The notes below the pieces were generated by a model. That model worked only from the letters and a program-made list of their open reading frames with translations. It was not told the DNA's origin and ran no database searches. DNA of 64,000 nucleotides, from assembly GCA_009731375.1 (NCBI GenBank), contig BJOX01000112.1, positions 814,090 to 878,089 on the forward strand, read 5' to 3'. Below, piece by piece: positions 13,108 to 23,224 of the stretch. Source of the DNA: Paulinella micropora. Its lineage: Eukaryota; Cercozoa; Imbricatea; Euglyphida. The position numbers were made by a program, and so were the translations under genes. Every line of letters begins with the position of its first letter. Within the stretch, counting starts at the first letter, position 1.

Positions 13108-13624
13108 ACCNNNNNNNNNNCATTTAACAACACTTCAACAACAACAACAACACACACACACTCATGGCACTCTTCTGTCACCTGCTGAGCAGGCTACTGA
13201 GTCACAGTATAGGATCGACACTTAACAATAGCACGACGCCGACTGACACATATAGATCTTTCAGACAATCCCGGCACCGCTCTGTTCAAGTGTCACCGTT
13301 GTGCACTCCAAATGGAGTGCTGATATCAATATATATTAATAACATTAAAAGTGATGAAAATGGCCGCCTACTGGTTTTGGATGGAGTTCCGACCGATATA
13401 AAAGAGCAGCCGCTAGCGCTATTAATAACAACCGTGGCTACGTAGATCCAGATTTAGATCTATAAATTTGTATGCCCCGTCTGGTCATATTAATCATAGT
13501 AGTTGCTACAATACTACTGATTTTATTAATATCCTCCGCGTCGTCGGCCAGCCAAAAATATCTCACCTTTACGCTCTCATGCGCAAAAGCATGCTGCTTC
13601 TACCCGCAGGGAAGCTAACCGTTG
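11650..13624. other. Intergenic: CCCT, CTC, TTC, TACC and poly-C repeats, two gaps, no gene seen
   Basis: Contains (CCCT)n at 11796-11850, (CTC)n at 12000-12088 running into a gap (12089-12250), a long TTC/TGC tract 12463-12760, TACC units near 12780, poly-C 13061-13107 before a 10-base gap, and an unassigned stretch 13130-13624. The last part has a perfect hairpin GCACTCC-AAAT-GGAGTGC at 13302-13319. One open frame at 13164-13445 has mixed composition but no feature I recognise. Confidence 0.7.
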
Positions 13625-13760
13625 TGTAACCGGAACAGCTACTCTGACACTTAGTCGTACCTCAACTGTAGAGGGGCAGACCACTGGCAAGCATAAGAGT
13701 CAAGTAACGACAAGCCGGACAACACTTGATGCCACTATGTAATGTACGGGCCGGCCGACA
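13625..13760 (-). repeat. 3' LTR of the Ty3/gypsy element
   Basis: 136 bases, matching 23225-23354 except for an extra 6 bases (ACTGGC) near 13683 and no other difference I noticed. Very short for a gypsy LTR. Confidence 0.93.
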
Positions 13761-14276
13761 ATCCCTTTGCCCCCTTGGGGCCGGGAAGCCGATGTAAGCG
13801 GTCGACCCACACGCCCGCGAAGACTGACTCCTCATTCGAATGCGCCCTCGACCGACCGATACATGACATGAAGCATCCCGGCTGTCGAATAAGTAAAAAT
13901 AATTAGTCCACGTCCAGTGCGAGTCTCCCATGAGAACTCGTGCCCCCGAGTCTAGCTCTTTCACCTCAGGCACTAAAAAAAATGCCCCGTCTTGATTTCC
14001 CCTTTCCCGTAGAAAAATCAAAGTAGCCAATGATCCGTAAGCGACATCAGATTTCGTAGCTTGTTTCCGAGGTCGTCCTCGATCCCTGTGCTCTACTGCT
14101 TCCGACTGCGTCTCTTTAGCCCTTCTCTTCTTCGCCGCCACTTCTTTCTCACATCTTGGTGCACCTATCAACAAAAATGATATGCCCGCACTTTGGACTT
14201 CGTCCCAAATACAAAGCGGAATCCTCGTTTCCTCTGTTAACTCGAACGGCATATCCACCACCACCCTTGGCATCAT
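13662..14276 (-). CDS. Gypsy 3' open frame of unknown function, overlapping the pol stop
   Basis: Frame of about 204 codons whose ATG (14276) overlaps the TGA of pol (ATGA). It ends inside the 3' LTR. The first half is protein-like (acidic and basic segments, a KKRRAK basic cluster near residue 50); the last 60 residues are translated LTR. It has no signal peptide or membrane span, so it is not an envelope gene. It may be the pol tail in a shifted frame or a small accessory gene. Confidence 0.4.
   Translation of the reverse strand: MMPRVVVDMPFELTEETRIPLCIWDEVQSAGISFLLIGAPRCEKEVAAKKRRAKETQSEAVEHRDRGRPRKQATKSDVAYGSLATLIFLRERGNQDGAFFLVPEVKELDSGARVLMGDSHWTWTNYFYLFDSRDASCHVSVGRGRIRMRSQSSRACGSTAYIGFPAPRGQRDCRPARTLHSGIKCCPACRYLTLMLASGLPLYS
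13761..13778 (-). other. Polypurine tract of the Ty3/gypsy element
   Basis: On the element strand a purine-rich stretch (GGGGGCAAAGGGAT) stands directly before the 3' LTR, the expected position for plus-strand priming. Confidence 0.7.
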
Positions 14277-17200
14277 TTGCACCGTCCATGGTGTAAAATC
14301 CTCATCGTCCTGTTCGACTCACTGGACGCATCCCACTGCTCCAAATCTTTGCCGTCTCGAAATACTGGCGCAAAGATTCTTTCCCGCGTCATATCAATAA
14401 CACTCTTGCTCCTCCAAAACTGCATTGTCGGAGCAAGTCCCAACGCAGCCCGTACCCGCGTTCTAGGCTGTACATACGTAACCTGCATTAAAAAGAAATA
14501 ATCAAAGTCCTTATCCATGACCGTATCCTCGTGCGGTCGACATAGATAGAACTTATCAACCTGCCAGTCGATCTTAGCCACTTCCTTACCGGCTATCCAC
14601 GGTTTCTTCCATACCGTGCCTTTCCGATCCGACATTTCCGATGACTTCGGAATTTCCCTCCCATCTTTGACGTCTACCTTGACGTCCGAAGCCGAACGAT
14701 CCTGTTGTCCAGCATTCCTGGCCTCAGCCTTTTCTTCCTTCTGTTGCTTTCGCAACGCCTCCTCACGCTCCTTGCGCGTAAGCAATGCTGGCGGCTGTCT
14801 AAACGCTGGTGCAATACGCCTCAGCGCTTGTTCCTTATTCTCGTCCTCCAGCAAATAAGGACTGAACTTCGCCAACCGACGAACATGAACAATCTGCTCC
14901 CTTCCACGTGCCCCCGTAGGTGCAATCTTGTAATTGTACGCACCCGTCTGACGTACTATCTTAAATGGCCCATGCCACTTATTGTAAAACTTAATCGATA
15001 CCCCTTTCGGTACCGTCGGTACATACAGCAACACTGTATCACCTTCCTTGTACTCCACATGAGAGTACTTGCCCATTTCCTGTTCCCGCTGAACCTCTCT
15101 CAGCGTCTCCCGACACTTCTCAATCGCACTCCGTGCTTCCGCGATCGCTCGTAAGCGAACTCCTAACAGTTCACACGNNNNNNNNNNNNNNNNNNNNNNN
15201 NNNNNNNNNNNNNNNNNNNNNNNNNNNNNNNNNNNNNNNNNNNNNNNNNNNNNNNNNNNNNNNNNNNNNNNNNNNNNNNNNNNNNNNNNNNNNNNNNNNN
15301 NNNNNNNNNNNNNNNNNNNNNNNNNNNNNNNNNNNNNNNNNNNNNNNNNNNNNNNNNNNNNNNNNNNNNNNNNNNNNNNNNNNNNNNNNNNNNNNNNNNN
15401 NNNNNNNNNNNNNNNNNNNNNNNNNNNNNNNNNNNNNNNNNNNNNNNNNNNNNNNNNNNNNNNNNNNNNNNNNNNNNNNNNNNNNNNNNNNNNNNNNNNN
15501 NNNNNNNNNNNNNNNNNNNNNNNNNNNNNNNNNNNNNNNNNNNNNNNNNNNNNNNNNNNNNNNNNNNNNNNNNNNNNNNNNNNNNNNNNNNNNNNNNNNN
15601 NNNNNNNNNNNNNNNNNNNNNNNNNNNNNNNNNNNNNNNNNNNNNNNNNNNNNNNNNNNNNNNNNNNNNNNNNNNNNNNNNNNNNNNNNNNNNNNNNNNN
15701 NNNNNNNNNNNNNNNNNNNNNNNNNNNNNNNNNNNNNNNNNNNNNNNNNNNNNNNNNNNNNNNNNNNNNNNNNNNNNNNNNNNNNNNNNNNNNNNNNNNN
15801 NNNNNNNNNNNNNNNNNNNNNNNNNNNNNNNNNNNNNNNNNNNNNNNNNNNNNNNNNNNNNNNNNNNNNNNNNNNNNNNNNNNNNNNNNNNNNNNNNNNN
15901 NNNNNNNNNNNNNNNNNNNNNNNNNNNNNNNNNNNNNNNNNNNNNNNNNNNNNNNNNNNNNNNNNNNNNNNNNNNNNNNNNNNNNNNNNNACATCTGACA
16001 ATGAGGACAACCCTTAACTTTTTCTTCATCCTCCTTAACTTTTTCTTCATCCTCCAAGTTAAGGCACATCGGGCCCTTCGGTAACAAGACCGCGTTAAAG
16101 GCACCCTGCCTTCCTTCCATAACATCCTCCCCCTCTTTCCTATCCGCGGTCCTTGCTTCCGCCCATAGGATATCCTCACACGCCTCTCTCGCGATCGGCG
16201 AGTAACAGCATGCACATTTGTCTCGTGCCGCTACCTCGACTGCTTCCAACGCAGACACTTCCTCGCTGCGCGTGTCACGTTGATTGTTATTATGCGTGAA
16301 CGGATGATACCAAAGCCCCGATGGCAACTTGGTGTCTTCCGCTCCCTGTTCCTCCCAATCATGTAGATCCACATCATGACCCATGATTGCGAACACCGCC
16401 CCCGGCGTTCGAAATTCAAACTGTGCCATTCGCACCTCCTTGACCGTATTACGTCGCTGTAAATCATCAACGGCCTTATCCTTCTGTCCACTCTTGTCCT
16501 CATACCGAGAACAAAAATCAGGGACAACATTCCTTTTGCCCTTGATGTAATGAATGGTGAAGTCATACTCCGCCAATTCCAACTGCCACCTGGCCAACCT
16601 ACCTGTATGATCTCCAGACATGAGCCATAGCAGGTTATGATGGTCCGTTCTAACCAAAATGTTAGGAGTACCCCACAGGTATTCCCGCAACCTCTGGAAA
16701 GCCCACACTATAGCGAGTGCTTCCCGCTGCCTTGTGCAGTATTCCTTTTCCGCCGGTATCAGCTGCCGGCTGATGAACATAACGGGCCGCAACTGCCCAA
16801 TGGACTTGTCCATCTGTTGAAGCACCGCTCCTACCGCGTACGAAGACGCGTCAGTGTCGAGCACGAACTGTTCCTTCCAGTCAGGTAACATAAGAACTCG
16901 ACCTCCCTGCCTTGGGTCTTTAGCGATCTCATCCTTGAGCTCCGCTATCACTCTCGTGACTTCCTCCGGCCATGGGTCGTCCCCGACCCCTTGCTTCAGG
17001 AATTTCCTGACCACCGCTACTCTTTCCGCAAACCCCGGAATGAATTCACCATAATACTGAGCCAGCGATATAAAGGAATGTAAGTCCGTCCGAGTCTTTG
17101 GCATCGGCATAGACGCTACGTAGTTCCTCTTTTCATATGCAATCGCACACCGACCCTCTGAGATCTCATATCCCAGGTACTGTATCTTTCTTTGTGCGAA

Positions 17201-18283
17201 GTCACATTTCTGTGCATTCAAGCGCAATCCAAACGCGCTTATACGTCGCAAGACGTCCTGCACGTGTTCCACGTGTTTCTCCATACTCTCTGAATAAATG
17301 ATAATATCATCTATGTAACAGAAAGCATAATCCTCCGTCGACCCAAGACGAACCACCGTCGCCTCATCGTCGTACTCCTTCCCCAGCATCTTAGTCATAG
17401 CATGCTGAAATAGACCCGGAGAGCACTTAAGACCCATCGGTAATACCTTCCACACGTATGTAGTCATTCCGACCATAAACGCTGTGAGATACCGACATGA
17501 CTCATTAAGAGGGATTTGCCAAAACCCGCTCTTAAGATCAAGCGTAGTATACACCTTCGCATGCTTGAGCCGGTTGATCCCCTTCCTGAGATCCGGTACC
17601 GGTGTCTCGATCTGCTTCAGAATCTTATTGATCCTATAGTAATTGATACACATACGTAAGGACCCATCCGGCTTGGGCGCCATACGCACAGGTGAAGACA
17701 CCTCCGATAAGCGTGCCTCAATGATGTCCTTCTCCAAAAGCTCCTGAGTGATTTCCCGAGCCATCCGATCCTCGTGATAGCTCATACGTGACGGTCTCCT
17801 GTGACCCACCACGTCTTCACCCAGCTTCCGTCCAAAGTTAGCCTCGTAACCCCGAACAGAGCCCGCCTCAAGAGGCCCAAATACCTCCATATTATTCTCC
17901 AAGATACCCTTGAGGGCATCTCGCTCCTTCATAGTACCTTCCCAAGTACTATATTTCTCCGCAATAGCCTTTTCCGCGGCTATCCTAGCCTCCTCAATCT
18001 CCTTATGAGAGGCCTTACGTGATAACTGCGCCACATCCTCCATCGGAATAGGCCGCTCATCCTCACGTACCATCGTCCCATGGTACCTAGTTTCCTCCTT
18101 GCCTCTCCACTGGGCAAGCTGTGCCACATGATCTATGATAATGGCATATTGCATTGCATGCGTGCGGTGATATATACCCGATATCCAAGAGAAGGCTTGC
18201 TTTCTCACATCCGCCATCTCACGTTGCATTAACTTGGCCCCATAAGCCAACGCCTTCTCCTTCGTCCCCAATCGTAAAGCCAA
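14273..18283 (-). CDS. pol: Gypsy pol: reverse transcriptase, RNase H, integrase (gap inside)
   Basis: Copies the element RNA into DNA and inserts it. With residue 1 at 18283: RT fingers/palm from about 190, with APKPDGSLRMCINYYRIN, TLDLKSGFWQIPL, LPMGLKCSPGLFQ and the active site YIDD at 323-326; RNase H begins near 475 with DTDAS and later TDHHNLLWLM; a CPHC pair before the gap is the end of the integrase zinc finger; after the gap the integrase C-terminal domain shows the GPF motif (FYNKWHGPFKIVR). The integrase catalytic core falls in the N run. The frame begins without a plausible ATG; coding upstream (18462-18290) continues in another frame, so an indel lies near 18290. Order RT-RH-IN defines Ty3/gypsy. 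Confidence 0.92.
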   Translation of the reverse strand: MALRLGTKEKALAYGAKLMQREMADVRKQAFSWISGIYHRTHAMQYAIIIDHVAQLAQWRGKEETRYHGTMVREDERPIPMEDVAQLSRKASHKEIEEARIAAEKAIAEKYSTWEGTMKERDALKGILENNMEVFGPLEAGSVRGYEANFGRKLGEDVVGHRRPSRMSYHEDRMAREITQELLEKDIIEARLSEVSSPVRMAPKPDGSLRMCINYYRINKILKQIETPVPDLRKGINRLKHAKVYTTLDLKSGFWQIPLNESCRYLTAFMVGMTTYVWKVLPMGLKCSPGLFQHAMTKMLGKEYDDEATVVRLGSTEDYAFCYIDDIIIYSESMEKHVEHVQDVLRRISAFGLRLNAQKCDFAQRKIQYLGYEISEGRCAIAYEKRNYVASMPMPKTRTDLHSFISLAQYYGEFIPGFAERVAVVRKFLKQGVGDDPWPEEVTRVIAELKDEIAKDPRQGGRVLMLPDWKEQFVLDTDASSYAVGAVLQQMDKSIGQLRPVMFISRQLIPAEKEYCTRQREALAIVWAFQRLREYLWGTPNILVRTDHHNLLWLMSGDHTGRLARWQLELAEYDFTIHYIKGKRNVVPDFCSRYEDKSGQKDKAVDDLQRRNTVKEVRMAQFEFRTPGAVFAIMGHDVDLHDWEEQGAEDTKLPSGLWYHPFTHNNNQRDTRSEEVSALEAVEVAARDKCACCYSPIAREACEDILWAEARTADRKEGEDVMEGRQGAFNAVLLPKGPMCLNLEDEEKVKEDEEKVKGCPHCQMXXXXXXXXXXXXXXXXXXXXXXXXXXXXXXXXXXXXXXXXXXXXXXXXXXXXXXXXXXXXXXXXXXXXXXXXXXXXXXXXXXXXXXXXXXXXXXXXXXXXXXXXXXXXXXXXXXXXXXXXXXXXXXXXXXXXXXXXXXXXXXXXXXXXXXXXXXXXXXXXXXXXXXXXXXXXXXXXXXXXXXXXXXXXXXXXXXXXXXXXXXXXXXXXXXXXXXXXXXXXXXXXXXXXXXXXXXXXXXXXXXXXXXXXXXXXXXXXXXXXXXXXXXXXXXXXCELLGVRLRAIAEARSAIEKCRETLREVQREQEMGKYSHVEYKEGDTVLLYVPTVPKGVSIKFYNKWHGPFKIVRQTGAYNYKIAPTGARGREQIVHVRRLAKFSPYLLEDENKEQALRRIAPAFRQPPALLTRKEREEALRKQQKEEKAEARNAGQQDRSASDVKVDVKDGREIPKSSEMSDRKGTVWKKPWIAGKEVAKIDWQVDKFYLCRPHEDTVMDKDFDYFFLMQVTYVQPRTRVRAALGLAPTMQFWRSKSVIDMTRERIFAPVFRDGKDLEQWDASSESNRTMRILHHGRCK
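15178..15990. other. Assembly gap inside gypsy pol (813 N)
   Basis: The frame on the two sides is the same if N length is taken as given. Missing product: the integrase core. Confidence 0.99.
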
Positions 18284-18445
18284 GACCAGCTATGGCCTCT
18301 ATGTGGGATCGGGACCGGGTCATCAATAAGATGATCCTCTATATCCTGCCACCACATTTCCGTACGAGTTCCCACTGGGATGACTATAGTGAAATCATCC
18401 ACCGATAGCCTGGTTTTCAAGACCTCCTTAATGGCCTTGACTCCC

Positions 18446-20089
18446 TTAGGGAAAAACATCATCCCAGTGACTCTTCAAGAAGGCTTCTACGATCGGCTTA
18501 GGCTGCTTGACCGGCAGCTTATGTTGGGTAACATTCCAAACCACATGAGACGTCGTGGTCGAATGCACATCTATATAGACATGCTGATCACCGGCATCCT
18601 CCATGCCCGCAATCGTACCCCGCAACAATTCCGCTTTTGCTGCGTAGAGGTGTTCCAACCTCGCGTCTATCGCGGCCACTACCGCCTCATCCTTTGCGGA
18701 ATCCCTACAGTCCACGTTCACGACCCTCACGTCGCGTGGGTCCCTGTAGGCCCAGCCAAAGGTTGTGGTCATGACATATTCCGTCTCCCGTACCTTGTCG
18801 TCAGAATTGTCAGCAATCACACTTGCTTCCCCAGAGTCCCCCGACTCTACTGTGCATACATGGAAGAACGAGGCTGTTACAGGCTCCTGAATGTGGGGTG
18901 TGACCGAAGGCTCCGTGCCCTCGGACACCACCTTTGTCCACCCCCAGTCAGCGCGCATGACTGGTGAGACACTCACATCCAAATCGTGCGCTACCGCACA
19001 TTGGCCTTTCCGCCGTAAAGGTTCATACGGTACTACCTCGTACCGCGGAGCCACCTCGGATCCACCGTACTGCACCACGTTCAGATCCGTATGAATCCGA
19101 GCGTGCATTCGTCTGAGGCTCCGCAGCCCCAACAGGAGACCACCAGCAAAGGCTGGGACGACCCAAAACCGATGAGAGAAAGACTTCCCGTCTTTCAAAA
19201 GGAACGTAAGCATGACTGACCCTGAGACCCCGGTCATGCCTCCCACTCCCTTGATCCTCAACCGACACGGCCGAAACCCGTGTCTAAACCATGGTTCCCT
19301 GCTCCATAGTTCAATAAATTCCTTCCCGAGTACATTCAGAGATGCCATTGTATCATTGCCCACAATGCATTCCTGCTGTACATCCTCAATAAAAATTTTA
19401 GTGAATAATAAAGGCAATTCAGCTTTCCCCGGGCCACACCCGTCCGCTGAAAGTGCTTCATAACCACCAAAATATTTACTATCAAGCGCCTCCGACGCTA
19501 ACTCCACATTAAGGTCCGTGCCTTTATTCATCACCGGACATAGAGTGTCCCTGTGACTATCAAGGTCCTCAACCTGCTCATTCTGTCCATCCTGGCCTTC
19601 CAAGGCCACCGCGTCCGTAGCTTCCTGGACTCCCCGCGTTACCACGCGTGTCCTATCATCAAATCGCAGGTCATGAGTAACCATGTCGCCTCCGTGGCCG
19701 ACAGGCAACTCACCCGACTTATTCTCCCTCCCGACCTCCGAGTCAGGCGCTGGGATTGCCTCCTGGGATCCCTGGCCCCGCACTTGCATTAATGCTTTGC
19801 CCTGCACATTCACCAACATGTCCACTAGCGTTATACCAAACGCCATACCCTGGACTTGTTGCTGCGGAGGCATCTGCCCTCCGACGGTCCCCTGACCGCC
19901 TCCCATCGGCATACCAGGAGCAGGCAAGATTGGTGCTGGAGGGATGTAAGACTGTCCCCCATAAGCAACCACCTGCTGCTGTGGCTGCCCTTGGTAGAAC
20001 TGCTGCTGCATCGGCTGCCCGTAGCCTACTGGTAACTGCTGCCCCGGAGCTGGACCCGCATAGTAAGCACCTGCTCCCGCCTGCTGCAT
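18446..20089 (-). CDS. Gypsy protease region / gag-pol middle frame
   Basis: Frame of 547 codons from ATG 20089; the frame is open further up to the poly-C run at about 20115. The N-terminal 90 residues are Gln/Gly/Pro-rich (low complexity), the middle carries a retropepsin-like segment: ECIVGNDTMASLNVLGKEF, then a hydrophobic HRFWVVP and LLLGLRSLRRMHARIHTD. These match flap and the ILG-x-D/x-L-x-x-h region of retroviral proteases, but the catalytic D-T/S-G is D-T-M here. It ends 163 bases before the pol frame start above, in a different frame. If protease is active it must use the altered triad; otherwise this copy is dead. Confidence 0.65.
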   Translation of the reverse strand: MQQAGAGAYYAGPAPGQQLPVGYGQPMQQQFYQGQPQQQVVAYGGQSYIPPAPILPAPGMPMGGGQGTVGGQMPPQQQVQGMAFGITLVDMLVNVQGKALMQVRGQGSQEAIPAPDSEVGRENKSGELPVGHGGDMVTHDLRFDDRTRVVTRGVQEATDAVALEGQDGQNEQVEDLDSHRDTLCPVMNKGTDLNVELASEALDSKYFGGYEALSADGCGPGKAELPLLFTKIFIEDVQQECIVGNDTMASLNVLGKEFIELWSREPWFRHGFRPCRLRIKGVGGMTGVSGSVMLTFLLKDGKSFSHRFWVVPAFAGGLLLGLRSLRRMHARIHTDLNVVQYGGSEVAPRYEVVPYEPLRRKGQCAVAHDLDVSVSPVMRADWGWTKVVSEGTEPSVTPHIQEPVTASFFHVCTVESGDSGEASVIADNSDDKVRETEYVMTTTFGWAYRDPRDVRVVNVDCRDSAKDEAVVAAIDARLEHLYAAKAELLRGTIAGMEDAGDQHVYIDVHSTTTSHVVWNVTQHKLPVKQPKPIVEAFLKSHWDDVFP

Positions 20090-22857
20090 ATGCGATGAGG
20101 GAAAAGTTCCCGCATCCCCCCCCCCCGATACATATTTGCATTAGGAAAAAGGGAACTACCCTGATTGCCGCCCCACTGCGGGCTCCGATTTGAGTTGGGA
20201 CGTTCCCGTGAATCTGAACGCCCTCCCCGACGTCGCGGTGGAGATCGATCTCGGCTCCGCTCCGGTGACCTATCTCGATCCCGTGAATCGCGTCGTCCTC
20301 GGTCGTATCCGCCACGAACATGCCCTCCTCGATCGTATCCTCGTCGATCTCGGGCTTCATCCCTCTCGTCGTAATGACGACCGCCCGATACATGAGTGAC
20401 CTCACGATCACTACGACGATCTCTTGACCTTGAACGACTACGTCGGTTGTCAAGGTGCCCTCGATCCGACCGATCGCTCGAACTAGACGACGAGCTCGAC
20501 GAAGAACTAGCAGCCGACCTTGCTGAGGACGCATCCGATGACCCCCGTAAATTCCATGAGGGGTCCACGGATTCATTCCCGTGCCTGCCCGGGATATCTC
20601 TTCCCATAGACGCCGGTGCGTCGCCGCCATCACCCTTCAAATAAGGTGCCTCATCAGGATCCGTCCATCCCTTCTGATCGTATGCCTTCCGATCACGATC
20701 CTGAAGGTTCTTGAGCTCCTGCGAATACTTATTCGTATTGAACAAGCCATGGAAGGGACCCACTGGATAGTCGTAGCGTACCTTCCTCAAGACTTCCTTC
20801 TGCACCGAGTCATCCCAGCCTTCAGGATGAAAATTCTGGCAATTGCTCTTGCACATGGCTCCCGATTTGAGCCACAAGGCTCCCGCCTTCTTCATGCACA
20901 ACGGCCTATGCACCCTGGGGTTGTAGTATGACCTCTGGAACCGTTGACGACCTTGCCCCGGCCCCCCTTGGGGTCTCTGACCATAGAACTGAGGTCCCCT
21001 GCGCGAGTACCCCTGGCCCCAATAAACTTCATCCCCGGGCTCGAATGGTCCCGCACCATCCCCTCCCCCCTGGTTCTGATTACCTTGAGTGGGAGTCCCT
21101 GACCTCGGACCCGACCACTTCCACTCATCGATGATGGTTTTCTGGACTCGACGCATGACTTTCCCCAACACGTCTTCATCCACGTTCCATATCTCCGGAC
21201 TGGCCTCAGGGGTAGACTGTCCAGTACCCTTGAGGAGGTATTCCCATACCTCTGTGTCCGTCTGAATCTCTTTCGCCATCTTAATAAAGACTTGATTGTT
21301 CAGATCGAACAATGCCACAGCCGTCAATTTGAAGGCTTCTGCAGGTGTGAGCATAATCACCATGTCCATTATCCTCTGGAACATGTAGTGGAGTACAGGC
21401 TTCTTATTCACCATCCACTTGACCTCCGCCTGCAGCTGACTGACCTCCTGTGACTTAGAGGCAAAAACATGGTAGCCCATCTTCTCTGCGAGCATCAGAC
21501 CAATACTATCGACACACATGGCGTCGAACCGAGTAGACTGCAGCTTTCCCCAAAAAGCTGCCCACACCTCGCTTTGCATAAGCCATTCGTTGTCCACCGA
21601 TGACTGACAACGAAAGAACCTATCAGCCACTATGGCCACATCCTCAGGCGTATAAATGTTAGCTGAACGACAGACCCGACGTACCTCTGTCAGCCACATA
21701 CGAAGCTCAGAGATATGCCTAGGAATTGCAACCTTCTGATTGTCCAGAGCAAAAGCCTTCTGGTCACCCAGAAGGCGGTCCACATCCTTCTGGTGACGTT
21801 CAATAGTACGACGTCGTTCCTCGTCGTTCTTTTCCATCTTACGGTTCCATGACGAAACCGCAAGCTTTCGTCGTTCTGCCTGGCCATCCCAAGCCACAGC
21901 AAAATGATAAAAAGCTTTGGCCATATAAACGATGGCATCCACTACCAGCAATCGTTCCAACGTGACGAGATTTTCAGACGATCCCGCTGTAGCCCAAGTG
22001 GGCTTTGTCCCTGAGACTGCCTTGTCCCAGAAGCCATCCATTGCGTCGAAAATGGGCGTGAACACGTCGTCTATTGAGAGCACTTTAGCCCCAACACCAC
22101 TCTTGGGCCGAAAAATAAAGTTGCCCATTGCGTGCACAGTGGGTGACACTCTGGCCCAAACCTGACTGTGAAACTGAGCAAACTTTTGCACTTCAGTCCA
22201 TCTTGGATGCCCTTGATCCAAGACATCCCAAGACGGCCAACAGCCAACCAAGTCGTACACAGGCTGTCCGTGACGTTTGACAAAGTCACGAGAAAGGTCT
22301 CCAGCCATGGCAGTGGTGCCCCAGGCTTCAGCTTGGACTTGTCCCAACCTCGCTATATTGAGATCGACCATTCCCTCCGTTGATGCCATCAATCTGGACG
22401 CATCCAGCCTCTCAGGCGTCCAGTAGTGGGTCCCCATGCCCACAGCTTCTGCAATCTGAACCACCATCTCTGCTGCCACCATAACATTGGCCACTGTGGT
22501 GCGTCCGATCACAAGTGTGTCCCACACGTTCCTCGTCGAACCAGGCGAGATAGCATTAATGCATTGTCTGACCGTCTGCAATGCCTTTGTGGACGGTAAC
22601 TGGTCCGCCCAACTATCACCTGTGAGACGAAACTGCCACATCGTCTTCAAATCGTCTTCCAGACGAGCAGAGATGAAGTGCAAAGAGGGAGGTGTTCCCC
22701 CTGTTGTCGACGAACTCGACGCTGTGAGGGCTCCTGCCCCCATAAAACGTGTACCAAGAGAGGAAGGTACCAAAGACCCACCCCCCCTAGTATACGCTGG
22801 TGTAGAATAAGGGCTGCTTGCTGTCAACATCCTCCTCCTATTCTCACGTGGTAACAT
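20026..22857 (-). CDS. gag: Gypsy gag-like protein with CCCH-like finger and RS-rich tail
   Basis: ATG at 22857 (an upstream hydrophobic leader from 22935 is less likely) gives about 943 residues. The helical N-terminal two-thirds is capsid-like. Near residue 650 a finger reads C-x14-C-x3-C-x3-H (ends CKSNCQNFH) within a Gly/Arg/Gln-rich nucleic-acid-binding stretch. A Ser run and then an RS/RD-rich tail (SRSRSRDRRSDR) follow, resembling splicing-factor tails. The frame is lost at an 11-base C run (about 20115-20125, plus strand): past it the protein-like composition continues in the next frame, which leads to the protease. A slip there, programmed or a sequencing error, would fuse the two. 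Confidence 0.75.
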   Translation of the reverse strand: MLPRENRRRMLTASSPYSTPAYTRGGGSLVPSSLGTRFMGAGALTASSSSTTGGTPPSLHFISARLEDDLKTMWQFRLTGDSWADQLPSTKALQTVRQCINAISPGSTRNVWDTLVIGRTTVANVMVAAEMVVQIAEAVGMGTHYWTPERLDASRLMASTEGMVDLNIARLGQVQAEAWGTTAMAGDLSRDFVKRHGQPVYDLVGCWPSWDVLDQGHPRWTEVQKFAQFHSQVWARVSPTVHAMGNFIFRPKSGVGAKVLSIDDVFTPIFDAMDGFWDKAVSGTKPTWATAGSSENLVTLERLLVVDAIVYMAKAFYHFAVAWDGQAERRKLAVSSWNRKMEKNDEERRRTIERHQKDVDRLLGDQKAFALDNQKVAIPRHISELRMWLTEVRRVCRSANIYTPEDVAIVADRFFRCQSSVDNEWLMQSEVWAAFWGKLQSTRFDAMCVDSIGLMLAEKMGYHVFASKSQEVSQLQAEVKWMVNKKPVLHYMFQRIMDMVIMLTPAEAFKLTAVALFDLNNQVFIKMAKEIQTDTEVWEYLLKGTGQSTPEASPEIWNVDEDVLGKVMRRVQKTIIDEWKWSGPRSGTPTQGNQNQGGGDGAGPFEPGDEVYWGQGYSRRGPQFYGQRPQGGPGQGRQRFQRSYYNPRVHRPLCMKKAGALWLKSGAMCKSNCQNFHPEGWDDSVQKEVLRKVRYDYPVGPFHGLFNTNKYSQELKNLQDRDRKAYDQKGWTDPDEAPYLKGDGGDAPASMGRDIPGRHGNESVDPSWNLRGSSDASSARSAASSSSSSSSSSSDRSDRGHLDNRRSRSRSRDRRSDREVTHVSGGRHYDERDEARDRRGYDRGGHVRGGYDRGRRDSRDRDRSPERSRDRSPPRRRGGRSDSRERPNSNRSPQWGGNQGSSLFPNANMYRGGGMRELFPHRICSRREQVLTMRVQLRGSSYQ

Positions 22858-23210
22858 ATCGAAATGAGAAAGAGAAGAGAGATGTGAGAAAGCAACAAAT
22901 GACACACACAGCACACACACACAACTGCTACACACACAGCTTATGAGTTATGCTGGTGACACCTGTTTCCTCCAACCGAATACAAAACAAATGTGCGTGC
23001 TCCTACACCTCACACACAATCTGTTTCTATCCCTCTCCCCCTAAGGAGAGCTCAACTGTCTAAAGCAAAACTTGAAAAAGGTCAACACCCTTTTCTGTCG
23101 GAAATTCCGAGGTGTCAAAACCTCAAGAAAAACAAGGCAAGAAAAACGTGAGAACTTGAGCTTTTCGTGAACCTCACGAAAAGCAAAAGCAAAACCCCGT
23201 TCAATTTTTG

Positions 23211-23224
23211 TTAGCGACTCCAGA
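23211..23224 (-). other. Primer binding site candidate of the Ty3/gypsy element
   Basis: On the element strand the sequence TGGAGTCGCTAAC starts two bases after the 5' LTR; TGG is expected because tRNAs end in CCA. Which tRNA is not determined. Confidence 0.5.

Noticed and set aside
13164-13445. 93-aa frame left of the gypsy element
   Set aside because: Mixed composition but no motif, no splice context, and next to gaps; kept only as unassigned.
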